Assembly (NCBI GenBank): GCA_019096065.1
Contig: JAGUCH010000007.1
Coordinates: forward strand, 2,626,501 to 2,690,500
Length of the DNA: 64,000 nucleotides
Source of the DNA: Paracyclopina nana
Taxonomy: Eukaryota > Arthropoda > Copepoda > Cyclopoida > Cyclopettidae
Reading direction: 5' to 3'
In this document: positions 24,082-35,898 of the stretch, one piece after another
How positions within the stretch are numbered: the stretch's first letter is position 1
Layout: each line of letters begins with the position of its first letter
Notes under the pieces: model-generated
Told to the model about the DNA's origin: nothing
The model's database searches: none
The model's input: only the letters and a program-made list of their open reading frames with translations
Program-made: the position numbers and the translations under genes

Positions 24082-26959
24082 TTAGAATTCCTCGGCCTCA
24101 GAGGATGATCCCCTATCCTTCGGAATCGGATGTCTGGCTCGAGTAGAGGGTCCCGACAACAACTGGGAGGTGGATGGGATTGGCATCCTGGCCAGAGCAA
24201 CAGAGACAGCCCTCATCTTCGCTTCAGCGTCTGCCGCCTTTTTGGCCTCCTCCAAGGCCTTTTTTTGTGCCGCAGCTGACAATTTACGTGGCCGTTTATT
24301 CATTGGCGATGACTTAGTCTCGCCAGACTTCTTACGCGTTTGCCTTCTCGTTTTTCTGCCACTGGTTGGCACTTCGGCCTCGGTCTCGGAATCGGAGCTT
24401 TCCACAGTCTGAACTCGAGCGCAGTCTTGCTGGATGTTGTCAAGAACATCATTAATGTCCAGCCCTTCAATGACCGACAAGTACACTTCCATTGGCTGAA
24501 ATAGAAATTACTATTAGCGCTGTCCACAATTTTAGTTGATCAACAATTTTACGTATAACAATTGACAATAATTGATAGAACTTACATTTTTGATGCCATC
24601 AAGCTCGTCGAACTGGACATCTCTTGGGTCCCTCCCTAGCGCTTGACACACGGCCGCGATGACTTTGCATGCTTCCTCAATGCTGTTTATCGGACTGCCT
24701 GGAACCCCTTTAAATTTGCGAAGTATGTCCGCCTTCGCCAGGTTACTGCTGATCGGATCTGCGTCAAACTTTTCCTGCAGATCCTCTGAATGTCCGTGGG
24801 CCTCCTTAAACTGCATCAGAGTCATGCTCACATCTGAGTTGACATGCTAATAATAAATGTTATCAATGTTATGTAAATATAAATAAGATAATGCATTAAA
24901 TTTACCTGATTGTTGCTCCAGCAGGTCAAAGCCTCGTCGTAGAGTACTTCCATCGCCGTCTCCCAATCGGGTGCAACACGGCATACCTCCTTGATGAGTC
25001 GTTGGCGTGCAGCACTAAGTCCATCGGCGATCTTACGGTTCACTTCAGTGACCGAGATCCTTAAAATTTGCTGCTCTGTCATGTTTCGCCTTTGGTGGTT
25101 GTCCGAAACAACCTCGGAAATAAATTTGACGCAGCCAGTAGGGAATTTCCGCTTGTACCAAACTTTAATGGCGTTGCCACTGTAAAAATAATGAAATTAG
25201 ATATGAAATCAAAGAAATTGCAAGTTTATTGTTTTACTTACGCGGTCGTTTGGCCAAAGATGAGGTGAGCGAGTGCGTTGCTTGTGAACATGAAGTTCGC
25301 AATCTTGCTCGGCATCTTGGATGAAAGGACATCAAAACGAATATTGTCAACGATCGTGACAATGGCAGCCAGCATCACCTCGCGAATAATGCTGCATCCA
25401 AAGAACATATCATGTCCCGCGGTGATATGATCCACTGGCAAATACTTGCACACGATTCGTCTTGCCAAGGATACACGTTCCACCTTCGAAGATTTAATGT
25501 CCTTTAAGGCCTCGTCAATTTTGGACACCTTTTCGAGAATGGCCTTGCAAGTGATGACAACTTGCTGTTGCTCCGCAGCCTTTCTCTGCAACAGATAATA
25601 TCAACTATAAATTAAATATATATAAGAAATAATAGTTGTATTTACCGTAACAAGCTCTTTTGTCGAAATCGTCATCCTGTTGATTCCCTCGCATAGCTCG
25701 GCCATCTTAATGAAATCGTCGCACTTTTCACGTATCTCCGCATTTGTTGACAACACAAGCTCGTTGCCGTCCTTGATCCTAGTCAAGTCTTCCTTGACAG
25801 AATTAAGGTCATCCTTGACGACGATGAGGAGCTCAATCATCCGTTGATCCCTTTCCAAGAGCCTTGGCATCAATTGATCGGCAATGGACTGAGCAATTTT
25901 GTCGATTTGCTCCTGCGACAATGATGGCTCACTTGTTGGCTGCCAAGCAACGAACGGTTGCTCAAAAATTCGGGTGGCCGGTTGATCAACAATGCCTGAT
26001 TGCTGTTCAGCGATTTCTTCCGCTCCAGCATTCGTTGACGAGACCGAGGATACAGATGCCCTCATTGCTGGCCTCTTCTTGAAAGGTATGTTAACCTTTA
26101 ATGGACTCGCCTTACTTGATGTCGACCGAGTGCTCCTTCTTGAAGGGCTTGCGACAATTGATTCCGCTTGATCGTCCTGTTGAATGAATTGATACACCAG
26201 TTGTTAAAAGATATGAACCAGCTATAGTTTAACAATAATTACCGAGGTGACTGCGTCCGAAATGGCTTTCCCTTGAGCATCGGGGAATCGGTGAAAATAA
26301 AATTCGCCATCACTATGACGTGATGGGAAAGTATAATCCGCCATCAGCTTCTCCGGATAGTTTGCCACCATCATCCTGTAGACGTGCAATCTCGCATCCT
26401 CGTTGAGACTTTGAAAATGGTCATTCATAAACTTCGAAAAGACCGCCAGTCGCTCATTCGAGACACCTATGAATAGTTTTGTTTAAATGAGAAATAAACG
26501 ACAACATTTCAGTTAAAATTACTTACTATTTTCAACTCTGCAGAAAACGAACGACTTTCGTTGAGTCCTAGGCGCAATGTTGATCATGCCTTGTTCTAGC
26601 CGGTGACGATCAGACAGTTTTCCTTTTGGCTCGAATTTAAAAATTTGAGCAAAGGATCGCCCTGTGTATCCGCATTTCATGCTCACGTTGTAGACGGACA
26701 CAGGCTCGAACTCATCGGGCATAACGATCATAATCCGATCGTATTCGGATCGGCCGGGACGAGGGACGGCATCCTCAATAGCGAATCCACGCCAATCCTC
26801 TTCATCGGGAATCCGGACACCAATATTGATTGGAAAAATCTCACCCTCGATTGTTGGTGGTCTGTCGGGCGAGGTATACGGCGTTGGAGGAGGCATATTT
26901 AAATCCTCACGGAGTTTTTTTCTTTTTTCGTAAAGAAGACGAGCGGCCGACTTCTTCAT
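24082..26959 (-). CDS. Paralog family member 3, seven-exon gene of unknown function
   Basis: Exons are 26,527-26,959; 26,243-26,466; 25,646-26,176; 25,242-25,585; 24,906-25,179; 24,586-24,846; 24,082-24,495. All splice in phase to about 826 residues ending at TAG. Exons 4 (344 nt) and 5 (274 nt) have exactly the same lengths and phases as in paralog 2, showing common descent. Conserved marks are CGYTGRSFAQIFKFEP, YPEKLMADYTFP, a coiled coil, ARRIVCKYLPVD..GHDMFFGCSII, then VWYKRKFPTGCVKFISEVV and VCQALGRDPRDVQFDELDG. The last exon is basic (GRKTRRQTRKKSGE, nuclear-localisation-like) and ends GSSSEAEEF, like paralog 2. It is divergent from the transposase gene, 463 bp away. The function is unknown; I infer a nuclear, possibly DNA-binding role. 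Confidence 0.75.
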
Positions 26960-27422
26960 TGTCGTTGTTGTTAAGCAATTGCGCCAAAAGTTGAGCGCGC
27001 GTTCAGCAATTCTCAGTTTAATCGGTATGGGCTGGCTATAGTTGTTAAGAAATTTGGGCCGGCTGGGCAGTACTGCAGAGAGCGCGCTGTTTCGTTACTA
27101 TGGCAGCCGGAGCCGGAAGAGATTTAGTGACGTCATTTTGACGAACTTTTTGAAATTAATGAGAAAATGACGTATATGATAAATATTTATTATTAGCATG
27201 AGCGTCACTGAAAATTTGGGTCAGATTCATTTTATATTTATATTAAGATACAATTCTTTGACGCAAACAATTGTAAATTTTTACGTAATATCATCATTCC
27301 ATATTTTTGTATTATTCGCTTTGCATTATAGAATTACTTCAAAGTTAAAATTTATAAAAAAAGTTCAATTTTTGATTGCTTTGAGTTGTTAGGTTTAGTC
27401 GTGACTTGCGTTTTTTGCAAAA
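26960..27422. promoter_or_regulatory. Shared divergent promoter region
   Basis: A 463-bp gap separates the oppositely directed starts of paralog 3 and the transposase gene, so both promoters must lie here. The half near the paralog is GC-richer; the half near the transposase is AT-rich. I could not pick a single convincing TATA box. Confidence 0.5.
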
Positions 27423-30127
27423 ATGAATTCCAAAGAGCGCATGTGGGCATTACGAAAGCGAAAACGAAATCAGAGAATTCGCGAGCTAGAGGAAAACGAA
27501 TGTGACGATCACGAATCTGCTAATGCCTCATATGAAACGATTGATGTTCCGGAGACACATATGAAACCGGGTGATGATGAGAATCAAATTGCAGAGTCAA
27601 ATACTACAAAATTTGTCAAACTGTCCGATGTGCTGAAGAGAAAGCGTTATGAGTTATTTGATGAAAATGAAACTTCAAGTTCAATTTCTGATTCGGTAAA
27701 TTATACTTGTTTAATTCCTTTTTACGTCATTCCTTTTTTTATCATTGCAACTATTATTTTCATATTATAGTTCAATTCAATTCCGGAAAGTGGAAGTGAA
27801 AGTGAAATCGATGCCTTTGAGATCCAAAGTGACCATTTATTGGCGAATGAGATTTCAGGCAATGTTGATGCTAATTTATCAGAGGACTACGAAGACGCAT
27901 ACAGAGAGGTTGTTTCATTGACAATACTTATTGTAATGACTTATAAATACTCATTTAGGAAATTCATTGTCACCATGACAAAAACTATGGCATAAACGAG
28001 GGGTACTATACAGCAGACAAAAAGTACATGTTTCTAGACCCAAACAAACCACGATTGAAAGAGAATTTTTCATTTCAAAAATTTAAATCAATTTTTGAAG
28101 AGGCATCAAATTTAACGACTGATAATGCGATGGAATATATAGCAGACAGCTTTATCATGGCATACACAGAACTCATGATGTCTGAAAATTCTGCAAATGC
28201 TATGTGGAACTTCATTTGCGCATCCTTAGTTGACAAATACCCAAACATGAAGTCATTTGCAACAATCAAACGAAAATTTTATGAGAACATACCAACAACA
28301 ACAATTGATTATCAATTACTTGAAAAAGCAAGTGGTGAATTAATCACTATATGTGACAAAAAGTCATTCCCACGAAAGAAATATCCATCTAAAGATTATG
28401 AGATTCTCTCAGAGTGGACAAAACTGACAATCAAAGAGGTATATATATTTCACTCCATGAACCATGGAAAAAAAGTGGAGGACATCACTATTTGCAATGT
28501 ACGTTATGATGTATCATTCGATGGTGTACCAGTAACTGAATCCGGACTGGACAAGTCAACTGTTCTCTGTGTCAGGTTTCACGGTTGCAAATTAGTGTAC
28601 AATGTTGGTCTGCATAAGTACAGGTATAAATTAACAATGAAATGACAATATTAGTTGTAATATATTTGTATTGTAGAACAAACTCAAAAGTCGACTTCAA
28701 TAATCTCATGGACAAAATATTATACCAAGGACTACTGGATGGATTTATTTGTCACTGTGCTATCGCTGATGCTCCGTGCAGGTCATCTGGTAAATGCTTC
28801 AAAGGCCACGGCGGATACTGCTCATGTGAAAGATGCTACGCTGTTGGAGTTAGCTTAGGTCCGGGGTGCATTGCCTATCCACCTACCAAAAAAAAGTATC
28901 AGCTGCGTACGCACACTGGTTGGTTAAGAATCGTTGACAATATAAGAAATGCGAAGAAAGATCTCACCGACTATGCTAAGTTTGGCATTCATGGTGCTTC
29001 CCCATTTTTACGACTGACACACTTTGACATTGTCAAACACTTTCCAGTCGAGCCCATGCATAATTTGTTCTTAGGACAAGCTAAAGGATTGTTGAAATTG
29101 ATGCTTGGCTTGTCTGGCAAAGCAAAAACTTTCCCAATTCGAGTTGTGTCTGTTTTGAAGAGGTAATAATACAACTATGTCTTTACAAAATTGTTATATA
29201 ATTGCTATTTTAGATTTGATGAAATTTGGACCAATGTTCATTTGCCATCAGAGTTTTCAAGGAAACCAAGAGATCTAGTACGTTCGTTTGTTCATCTAAA
29301 ATCAGAGGAATTTGTGACAATAACTACCTGCGCATTTTGGCATATGTCTGAATCGTTCCATGACATTAAAACTAACAACGGTCACATATCACAAAAACAA
29401 CTGCGAAGACTATTCAAGTTTTTTGGCTTTATTTGTAAAGCTGTGCTACTTGATGACCAAATGTTGGATTTCTGCAAAGGAAAAACATATCTGTCACTGG
29501 ATGAGCTATTGGATATATTCTATCGAATGTGGTCTGACCAGTTTGGAGAACGAAAATGCACATACAACTTACATGCCTTCTCACATGTTTTTTTGGTTCG
29601 TGATGATCATCAATTTGACGACATTTCAGCTGAAAGATTCGAGAACAATTATGGATACATGAAACGCTTCCTCAAAAATAACACTCAAGTAATAATTTTA
29701 TCTGATGATGTTGAAGAAACAAATATGTCATTTCGTTTTCAAATAATTTTAGTCTTATGGTAAGCAAGTCATTAACAAGGCCAATGTTTTGACAATGCAA
29801 AAACACAACTGTGCAAGAGTTATTCGCATCACGAAAAGGCAAGGAAAGAAGAACAGTGACGATTCGGTTATATTGGCGAGTGATTTAATTTATTATCAAG
29901 TGGTATCTGATGAAGGTGAATATTTCTTGTGCCACAAAATCAAAACTGAAAAGTTAATCGATGATGAGACGCCAGAATTGAATTATGACGCTATAATGGT
30001 TCGTAAATACGTGAAAGTGATTATTGCAGATGACATGTTTCAAGTTAAGAAAGTCAACATCAAATGTAAAGGTGTTATTGTCAATGATATTGTATATGCT
30101 GTTTCCTTTACCACTCTATTTGTATGA
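27423..30127 (+). CDS. Six-exon DDE-type transposase, CACTA/CMC-like (tentative)
   Basis: Exons are 27,423-27,695; 27,771-27,908; 27,959-28,623; 28,677-29,162; 29,214-29,688; 29,753-30,127. Introns are 50-75 nt GT-AG; all phases agree, giving about 803 residues, TGA, then AATAAA within 10 nt. The N-terminus is Lys/Arg/Glu-rich with an acidic Ser-rich linker. The core carries DVSFDGVPVTESG (Asp near residue 325), IADAPCRS (Asp near 390), a Cys motif GYCSCERCYAVG (near 410) and FPVEPMHNLFLGQ (near 485), then a DUF4218-like end (HAFSHVFL, ERFENNYGYMKRF). This set is typical of 'transposase domain-containing' proteins of animal DNA transposons related to CACTA/Tnp2. No in-frame stop, so it may be intact. 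The family label is from motif memory, not a search. Confidence 0.7.
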
Positions 30128-30286
30128 AATAAATCGTTTTCATTCATTAAATATTACACTATTGCAGGCAAATTTTGCATGAGATATTTAAAAAATTTGA
30201 GATTGACATTAAAAATAAGCAGTCATTCAAGCTGACTATTTCTCATTTTCGACAACTCAGCGTCGTTTATACAATTACAAAACAAG

Positions 30287-30601
30287 ATGTCTGATAATTG
30301 TAACTTCAAAAACAAGACGGATTTGAAGTTCAAACTGAACAAGTTAGCTGGAAACGAGCATTCAACTTGCCATATGGAACATATACTTAAAAAGTATAAA
30401 AATTCCGACGAACTCATGGCAGCATTGCAGCCAAAACATCGTGATGAAGAAAAAAAGGAGACATGAAGCGATGACGAGCGTAGACAGCCACAGAAAAGAA
30501 TTTTGTTTGAAAAAGTACAAAATCCTAATGCAACAATTTATATTGGTCCGAAGAAGCAGGCAATTCAGTATGAAACTGATAGTGATAGTGATCGGAGTTA
30601 A
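30287..30601 (+). pseudogene. Small hydrophilic ORF with one in-frame TGA
   Basis: ATG 30,287 opens a Lys- and Asn-rich frame of 59 codons to TGA 30,464. The same frame continues immediately as SDDERRQPQKR and on to an acidic DSDSDRS end at TAA 30,599, with an AATAAA at about 30,681. Continuity of composition across the TGA suggests a single gene of about 104 residues with one nonsense change. It lies just downstream of the transposase on the same strand and could be an accessory gene of the same element. No known domain. Confidence 0.4.
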
Positions 30602-30899
30602 AAATTTTGAACCTGCGCCAAACAACTATTTATTGGCATATTTAGTGGCAAAAATTGTTGTTTGCATGTGTTAATGTTGGAATAAATATTCTCAAAATGA
30701 ATTTGATTTTTTATTTCTTAATAACATAAGCTACGAAAAAGGTATAATATGCCTTAAAAATTGTATACTTTCATTCAAAATTATTAGCTCGGTCAAACTC
30801 TTGATCCATCAATGTAAACAAAAATCTCGTGGAAATTATTGTGAATAAGCGAAACACAACGAAGGAAATTTAATAACACGGCAATGTGTTGGCTACAAC

Positions 30900-31829
30900 T
30901 CAATAACTATTGCAATAGTTGCTTTATCATATTGATCGATGATTGAAGAAGAATCAGCGTCAGAGACATGCAAATCCAATCTATGGAGCGCAAAGTTCTG
31001 CGGTCTTCGAGTTGCCTGATCTCCTTATTGATGTCGATGGTAATGTCCGAGCCACGAGTGGCGTCGATAGCTTCATGCTTGATGAGAAGACTGGATTTGT
31101 GGCTGCTGCCAGACAAAGATCCCATCTTGTTGCGGAAACCCGTCGCGGCTGCCAGCAAAGATGAGGAGGAGGATCCGGATGATCCTCGCGTCAGAGACAT
31201 GCAAATCCAATATATGGAGCGCAAAGTTCTGCGGTCTTCGAGTTGCCTGATCTCGAGCTCCTTCAGCCCAAGCCTTTGCCATAGCTCAACTTCAAGTTCT
31301 TTAGCAAGCTTAGTTGCAACGCCAATCAACTGCTCAAGACCAATTCTACCACTGATGTCCTTATTGATGTCGATGGTAATGTCCGAGCCACGAGTGGCGT
31401 CGATAGCTTCAGTGTTGGTGATGGCTATGTCCACGCTAGTGGCATTATTGTTGTCGTCAATTTTTGAGCCGTTATTCTTGTCAATGAATTTAGCAATGTT
31501 GCTTTCGGAACATTCAGAATCCATAATGGCATCGAATTTGGAATTTGTATGGTCTACAGTCTGGCAATTGATTTTGGCTTGAGATTGAGCCTCGGTGCCT
31601 TGAAGAATCACGACGGGCATCATCAGCATCTCCAATGCAGTCATCATCAGAGACAGGCAAATCCCATGTATTGAGCGCAATGTTCAGCCAAGTGGTATTG
31701 TTGTCGTCAATGAATTTAGCAATGTTGACTTCGGAACATTCAGCTTCCCTAATGGCATCAAATATGGAAGTTGTCTTCGGCCTCTCAAATAGCTCGAATA
31801 TTGAAGAAGGATTGGCATCAGAAACCTAA
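30900..31829 (-). pseudogene. Minus-strand coding remnants with duplicated segments
   Basis: Several minus-strand frames carry repeated peptide pieces. FALH.LDLHVSDA occurs twice, and a related LNIALNTWDLPVSDDD once. EAIDATRGSDITIDINK and EIRQLEDRRTL each occur twice, because a DNA segment of about 120 bp is repeated (30,965-31,080; 31,195-31,250; 31,360-31,415). AECSEVNIAKFIDDNN near 31,715 matches SECSESNIAKFIDKNN near 31,490. A splice acceptor-like CCTGAAATTAG lies at about 31,830. This looks like a gene built from repeated exons and now rearranged. I could not fix exon borders, and no family was recognised. Confidence 0.35.
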
Positions 31830-32078
31830 TTTCAGGTCAGCTATGACAATTTGCATGTCTTGATGACCTAGCTTCCAAGACGTTACTAATGAAAATCAGC
31901 AAAAAAATTGAGAAACACGGAGACAGCTTATATTGCTGACCATGACTCAGTACTACCTGTTATGATTAACTGAGATGTGTAATAAATGCAAAAAACTTTT
32001 ATTCACTACAAATCGACTACATATTCCAAACTTTTGTTATTGTTTTAAAAGCGAGGTAGTTAAACCATGAACTAAAAA

Positions 32079-33122
32079 TCAATTCGTGCTTTCTTCTTCA
32101 TCCAAATTGCTAGACAGCCTTATAATTTCTGCTTGAACAAGATTAATCAACAATATTTGATTCTCATTTTTAATGCGCAATTTTCTAAAGAAAAAGATTT
32201 AAAAAGTATTAAAATATTTAATTATTAGTGTTTACCTCAGTACTTCATCAGCTTTGAGTTGAGCTTTTTTTAGTTGCTCATTCTCTTTAAGCAATTCTTC
32301 ATAGAGTTTTTCTTCATTTGGATCCATATTTTTGAAATGATGTCTAATGCTCTGGAGGAATTGATTCAAACTAACACATGTAATGTTGTGAAGAGCCAAT
32401 ATGACTGATTGTTTATGAAAGATGATAGTGCTGAAACTGGTTGAACAATCATGTGACATGTGATTTATAGTTCATGACTCGCACATTTGGAGTAAAAATC
32501 TTGATTTCCAACTTACCAATTAAGTCCGATGAATCCACATTTACACTGGATTTAGTATACTCGTAGATAGCAGAGCAAAGAATTGCGGATGATGCTCGGA
32601 GGACAGTTGTAACTGTATTTATTGTTGATTAAGAGCATGGATTTTTTGAAAGGGCTGGAGGATGTCAATCTTGATTTCCAACTTACCAATTAAGTCCGAT
32701 GAATCCACATTTACACTGGATTTAGTATACTCGTAGATAGCAGAGCAAAGAATTGCGGATGATGCTCGGAGGACAGTTGTAACTGTATTTATTGTTGATT
32801 AAGAGCATGGATTTCTTGAAAGGGCTGGAGGATGTCAATCTTGATTTCCAACTTACCAATTAAGTCCGATGAATCCACATTTACACTGGATTTAGTATAC
32901 TCGTAGATAGCAGAGCAAAGAATTGCGGATGATGCTCGGAGGACAGTTGTAACTGTATTTATTGTTGATTAAGAGCATGGATTTTTTAAAAGGGCTGGAG
33001 GATGTCAATCTTGATTTCCAACTTACCAATTAAGTCCGATGAATCCACATTTACACTGGATTTAGTATACTCGTAGATAGCAGAGCAAAGAATTGCGGAT
33101 GATGCTCGGAGGACAGTTGTAA
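32079..33122 (-). CDS. Coiled-coil gene with a four-fold tandem exon duplication (5' exon unknown)
   Basis: Exons in transcript order are 33,027-33,122; 32,857-32,952; 32,687-32,782; 32,517-32,612 (each 96 nt, phase-symmetric); then 32,236-32,404 and 32,079-32,184, ending at TGA, with AATAAA at about 32,000. Each 96-nt exon is open in the single frame that fits the next exon and encodes the same 32 residues (starts VTTVLRASS, ends VNVDSSDLI). Its acceptor is AATAAATACAG and its donor GTAAGT. The final two exons encode a charged coiled coil (EEKLYEELLKENEQLKKAQ) and an acidic end DEEESTN. All six junctions keep phase, strong evidence for a real gene. The first exon and start codon were not found. 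Function unknown. Confidence 0.65.
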
Positions 33123-33176
33123 CTGTATTTATTGTTGATTAAGAGCATGGATTTTTTAAAAGGGCTGGAGGATGTC
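32498..33176. repeat. Four tandem 170-bp units (exon plus intron)
   Basis: Exact 170-bp periodicity (units at about 32,498, 32,667, 32,837, 33,007) with only one or two differences between units, for example in the A/T run before AGGGCTGGAGG. Each unit is a 96-nt exon and a 74-nt intron of the minus-strand gene. Confidence 0.95.
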
Positions 33177-33179
33177 AAT

Positions 33180-33734
33180 CGACATTTTCTACTAACTTTT
33201 TAAATAAGATAAGTAGGGAATAAATAGGCATAACTTATTTGAAATCTTTTAACAAAAAGAGTATTAAAGTTGCCAGAAAAATTACTATTAAAATAGTACA
33301 TTTATCGACATGAGTATACATTTCTTTGCAACAATTATCAGTGAAATAGATGCATATCAATAGTGATTAAAATAAGTAACAATTTTATCCATACAAAATG
33401 TATTAAATACTTAATTATTAGGCTAAAAATAGATATATTGAATTTTAAATTTAATAAAAATAATTATGATGAATGACCTAGTTATATGCAAAACAATTGA
33501 TAACAATTCGAAAATGAAAGATTAGAGAAAATATTTTAAAGACTTTGAGTACGTCAATTTGTCGCAAATTTAAAGACTATAAAATTGAATATCTTAAAGA
33601 CTAATAATGATAGAGTGAAAAAAAAACCATATGAGTAATCAATGGACATAGGCGAATGCATGAATATCAAAATTATTCAATTTGGACATGAGTGATTTTA
33701 CAACTGGCTTTTCTACATATTTAATACAGACTTT
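33180..33734. other. AT-rich stretch upstream of the exon array
   Basis: No ORF. The first exon and promoter of the minus-strand coiled-coil gene may lie here, for example around the ATG at 33,184 on the minus strand, but I see no convincing donor. Confidence 0.4.
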
Positions 33735-35898
33735 TTGTTTTGTGGGGTTGATGTGCAACTAGCTAAAGACATCGCTGGTTCTAAGGACACTTCTATGAGT
33801 GTGACAAAACACATTGATGTCATATTCACTAACATGATGAAATATATTACAAATCCATATCTTATGGTAATACTGGTACTTAAGTACATTACTAAGCTGG
33901 TACAACGTACACAGCAAAGTAATTCCTTGTTGATACTTGCTGGACTGATTTTGGGGACTTTTGGTCTTCATTGTTTTGTAGGCATAATAAGTATTGCAAA
34001 ACGTGCAGAGTTTGAATTTGACAAGCTGTATAAAGCAGTTGCTAGTGGCTTTAATGATTCTGAGGTTCAATGGAGCCCTGGAAGTGATAGTGTGATGAGT
34101 GTTGCTGCATTATTTGGAATTAATGCGGCCAATCTTGGTTTAGATTCAATAGGAAATTAATCTGTTAATGTACAGAATGCGGCTCCGAAAATGCAATCAG
34201 CGGGCTGCTCTGCAGATGCAAATAAATGGGCCGAATCGGCTGTTGTGCGGTTGCAATTTCGGAGCCACACTCTGTATCTGGCAATTTGGAACAATCTCAG
34301 ATTGCATCCAAATCTGTCCACTTTGGAAATATGTCTTCTAGTGTGGGACCACCCCAAATTGGTATACTTGCCAGTACTATGATTGACGAGAATAAAAGGA
34401 GTAATGCAGAAGGTTTTGATACCACTACAGGATCAAAAGCTGCATCTTTTAATGATTCTATCATAATAAAAAAGTTGTACAATGGAGATGATCTGAACGC
34501 TGATGAGGAGCAGCGAGTATTTGCTTATTTTTCAAAATGTTTTGACAGCAAAACTGCTGAACGCATCATTACTCAGATTAATGAATTGCATGACATGTTC
34601 CCTGGAGATATGCTTGAAATGAGACGAAAACACATTGAGTCAAAGATTATGGCCATTGTGTCTGGTTTTTGTGATCGTACAAAGAAACAGGATGTGGCTC
34701 AGCCCACAACCTGTCATTTAGTGAAAAAGTTGCTTGAGTGAATACAGAGGAAATTACCAGCATTGAGTCAGCCAAGAGGGCTATATCTCAGGTAATTAAC
34801 CCTCGACTCACTCACGCTGAACAAGTTAATGAGATGAAAGGTATCCTTGGATATCTCCAAGGGGATCCTGGTTTAAATGCCAAACTACGAGTCATTTTAG
34901 CAGAGACCAATTATGGCTTGAAAGCCTTAAATGAGTCCGCTCAAGATACAAATAAGTCCTCAATGGACATTTCACTGCATGCTCTCTATGTAAGCCTTCC
35001 TCCTGATGGGTCAGTCTTACAACCATTAGGATATTAGGAATGTGCTCAAATCACAGAGAAATAATTATTTCAATGTTGATCAGTCACACAGTGCTACATT
35101 TGTTAATATCTTTCTGACTGCTATTTAAAATGCAGCTGTGACAAACAACTGGGCACATCAAGCTACCATGCATGTGCTTTGTTCTTTATCAACAGAAAAG
35201 ACTGCTGATCATCTTCATTTAATGTGGTCTTGGAACCAAAGTTTGTCGACCATTTGGGACTACATTCAAATGGGACATCAAATGGTCATTGATGTTGGAG
35301 CTGTCCAAAGTAAAATTCATGAGACCATTGCTGATAAGACTAAAAACTTCTATTCAGTCATGGGTACTCTTATGGAACTTGAAACCAAGTTGTTTGAAGC
35401 AAAGGGTTTATTGTGAACTGACCACACATGCTTTGCTAACACCATTAATAATTGGGGTGACATTCATCCAGATGCACTACCCATATGTGTACACTGCGGT
35501 ACTACGTGAGTTAGACACATTATGCTTTGAAAAGGGCATCTCAGCAGGCAATGCTGAGGCTTACAATGCATTTATTAATGTTTTTAATAAACTTGTGGTT
35601 CAGTCCCATGTGCGCTCCTCAAGGAAGGATCCTGAAAAAGAAAAGGATCAAAGGGGAGCTCGTCACCATACATAGACTTCCTCTTCTTCCTGATATTGGG
35701 CGTAAAGCGAAAATCGCTGCCATTGAAGTCTATCCTGAAGACTCAGTCAGTCAGGTGGGCAGTATTATTTCAAGAGCTTCTAGGGCCTCAAATAGCTCTA
35801 AACTGAGTGTGCCTGCAGAGATGGTTGAGACCATATTGAAACAGACACATGAGTTACAAAATGCAAAAATTGCTGCTATGCAAATAGCAAATGACCGG
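33735..35898 (+). pseudogene. Unidentified, frameshifted coding remnants (gag-like?)
   Basis: A series of plus-strand open segments reads as one decayed protein-coding region: 33,735-34,160 (contains a hydrophobic segment SLLILAGLILGTFGLHCFVG), about 34,220-34,741, 34,742-35,037, 35,138-35,416 (WAHQATMHVLCSLS, then WNQSLSTIWDYIQMGH), 35,410-35,675 and 35,660-35,900. Frames change at almost every join. The helical, Cys-poor, moderately charged composition, and the position directly before a BEL gag piece, suggest an old retroelement gag, but I recognise no domain. At about 35,899 it is cut and continues as BEL/Pao element 3 gag in mid-codon context (TYVL replaced by LYLHMFLLS in another frame). 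Confidence 0.4.

Noticed and set aside
25242..25585. BEN or other known DNA-binding domain in the paralogs
   Set aside because: The conserved FFGC and FP.GCVK pattern does not fit the BEN consensus or any other family I can name.
16740..30900. Terminal inverted repeats bounding the transposase/paralog block
   Set aside because: I compared the AT-rich flanks on both sides by eye and found no matching inverted ends; a computed search of a larger region is needed to decide.
32498..33176. Plain minisatellite
   Set aside because: Splice sites, phase symmetry and an open frame that joins the downstream exons explain the unit better as an exon plus intron.
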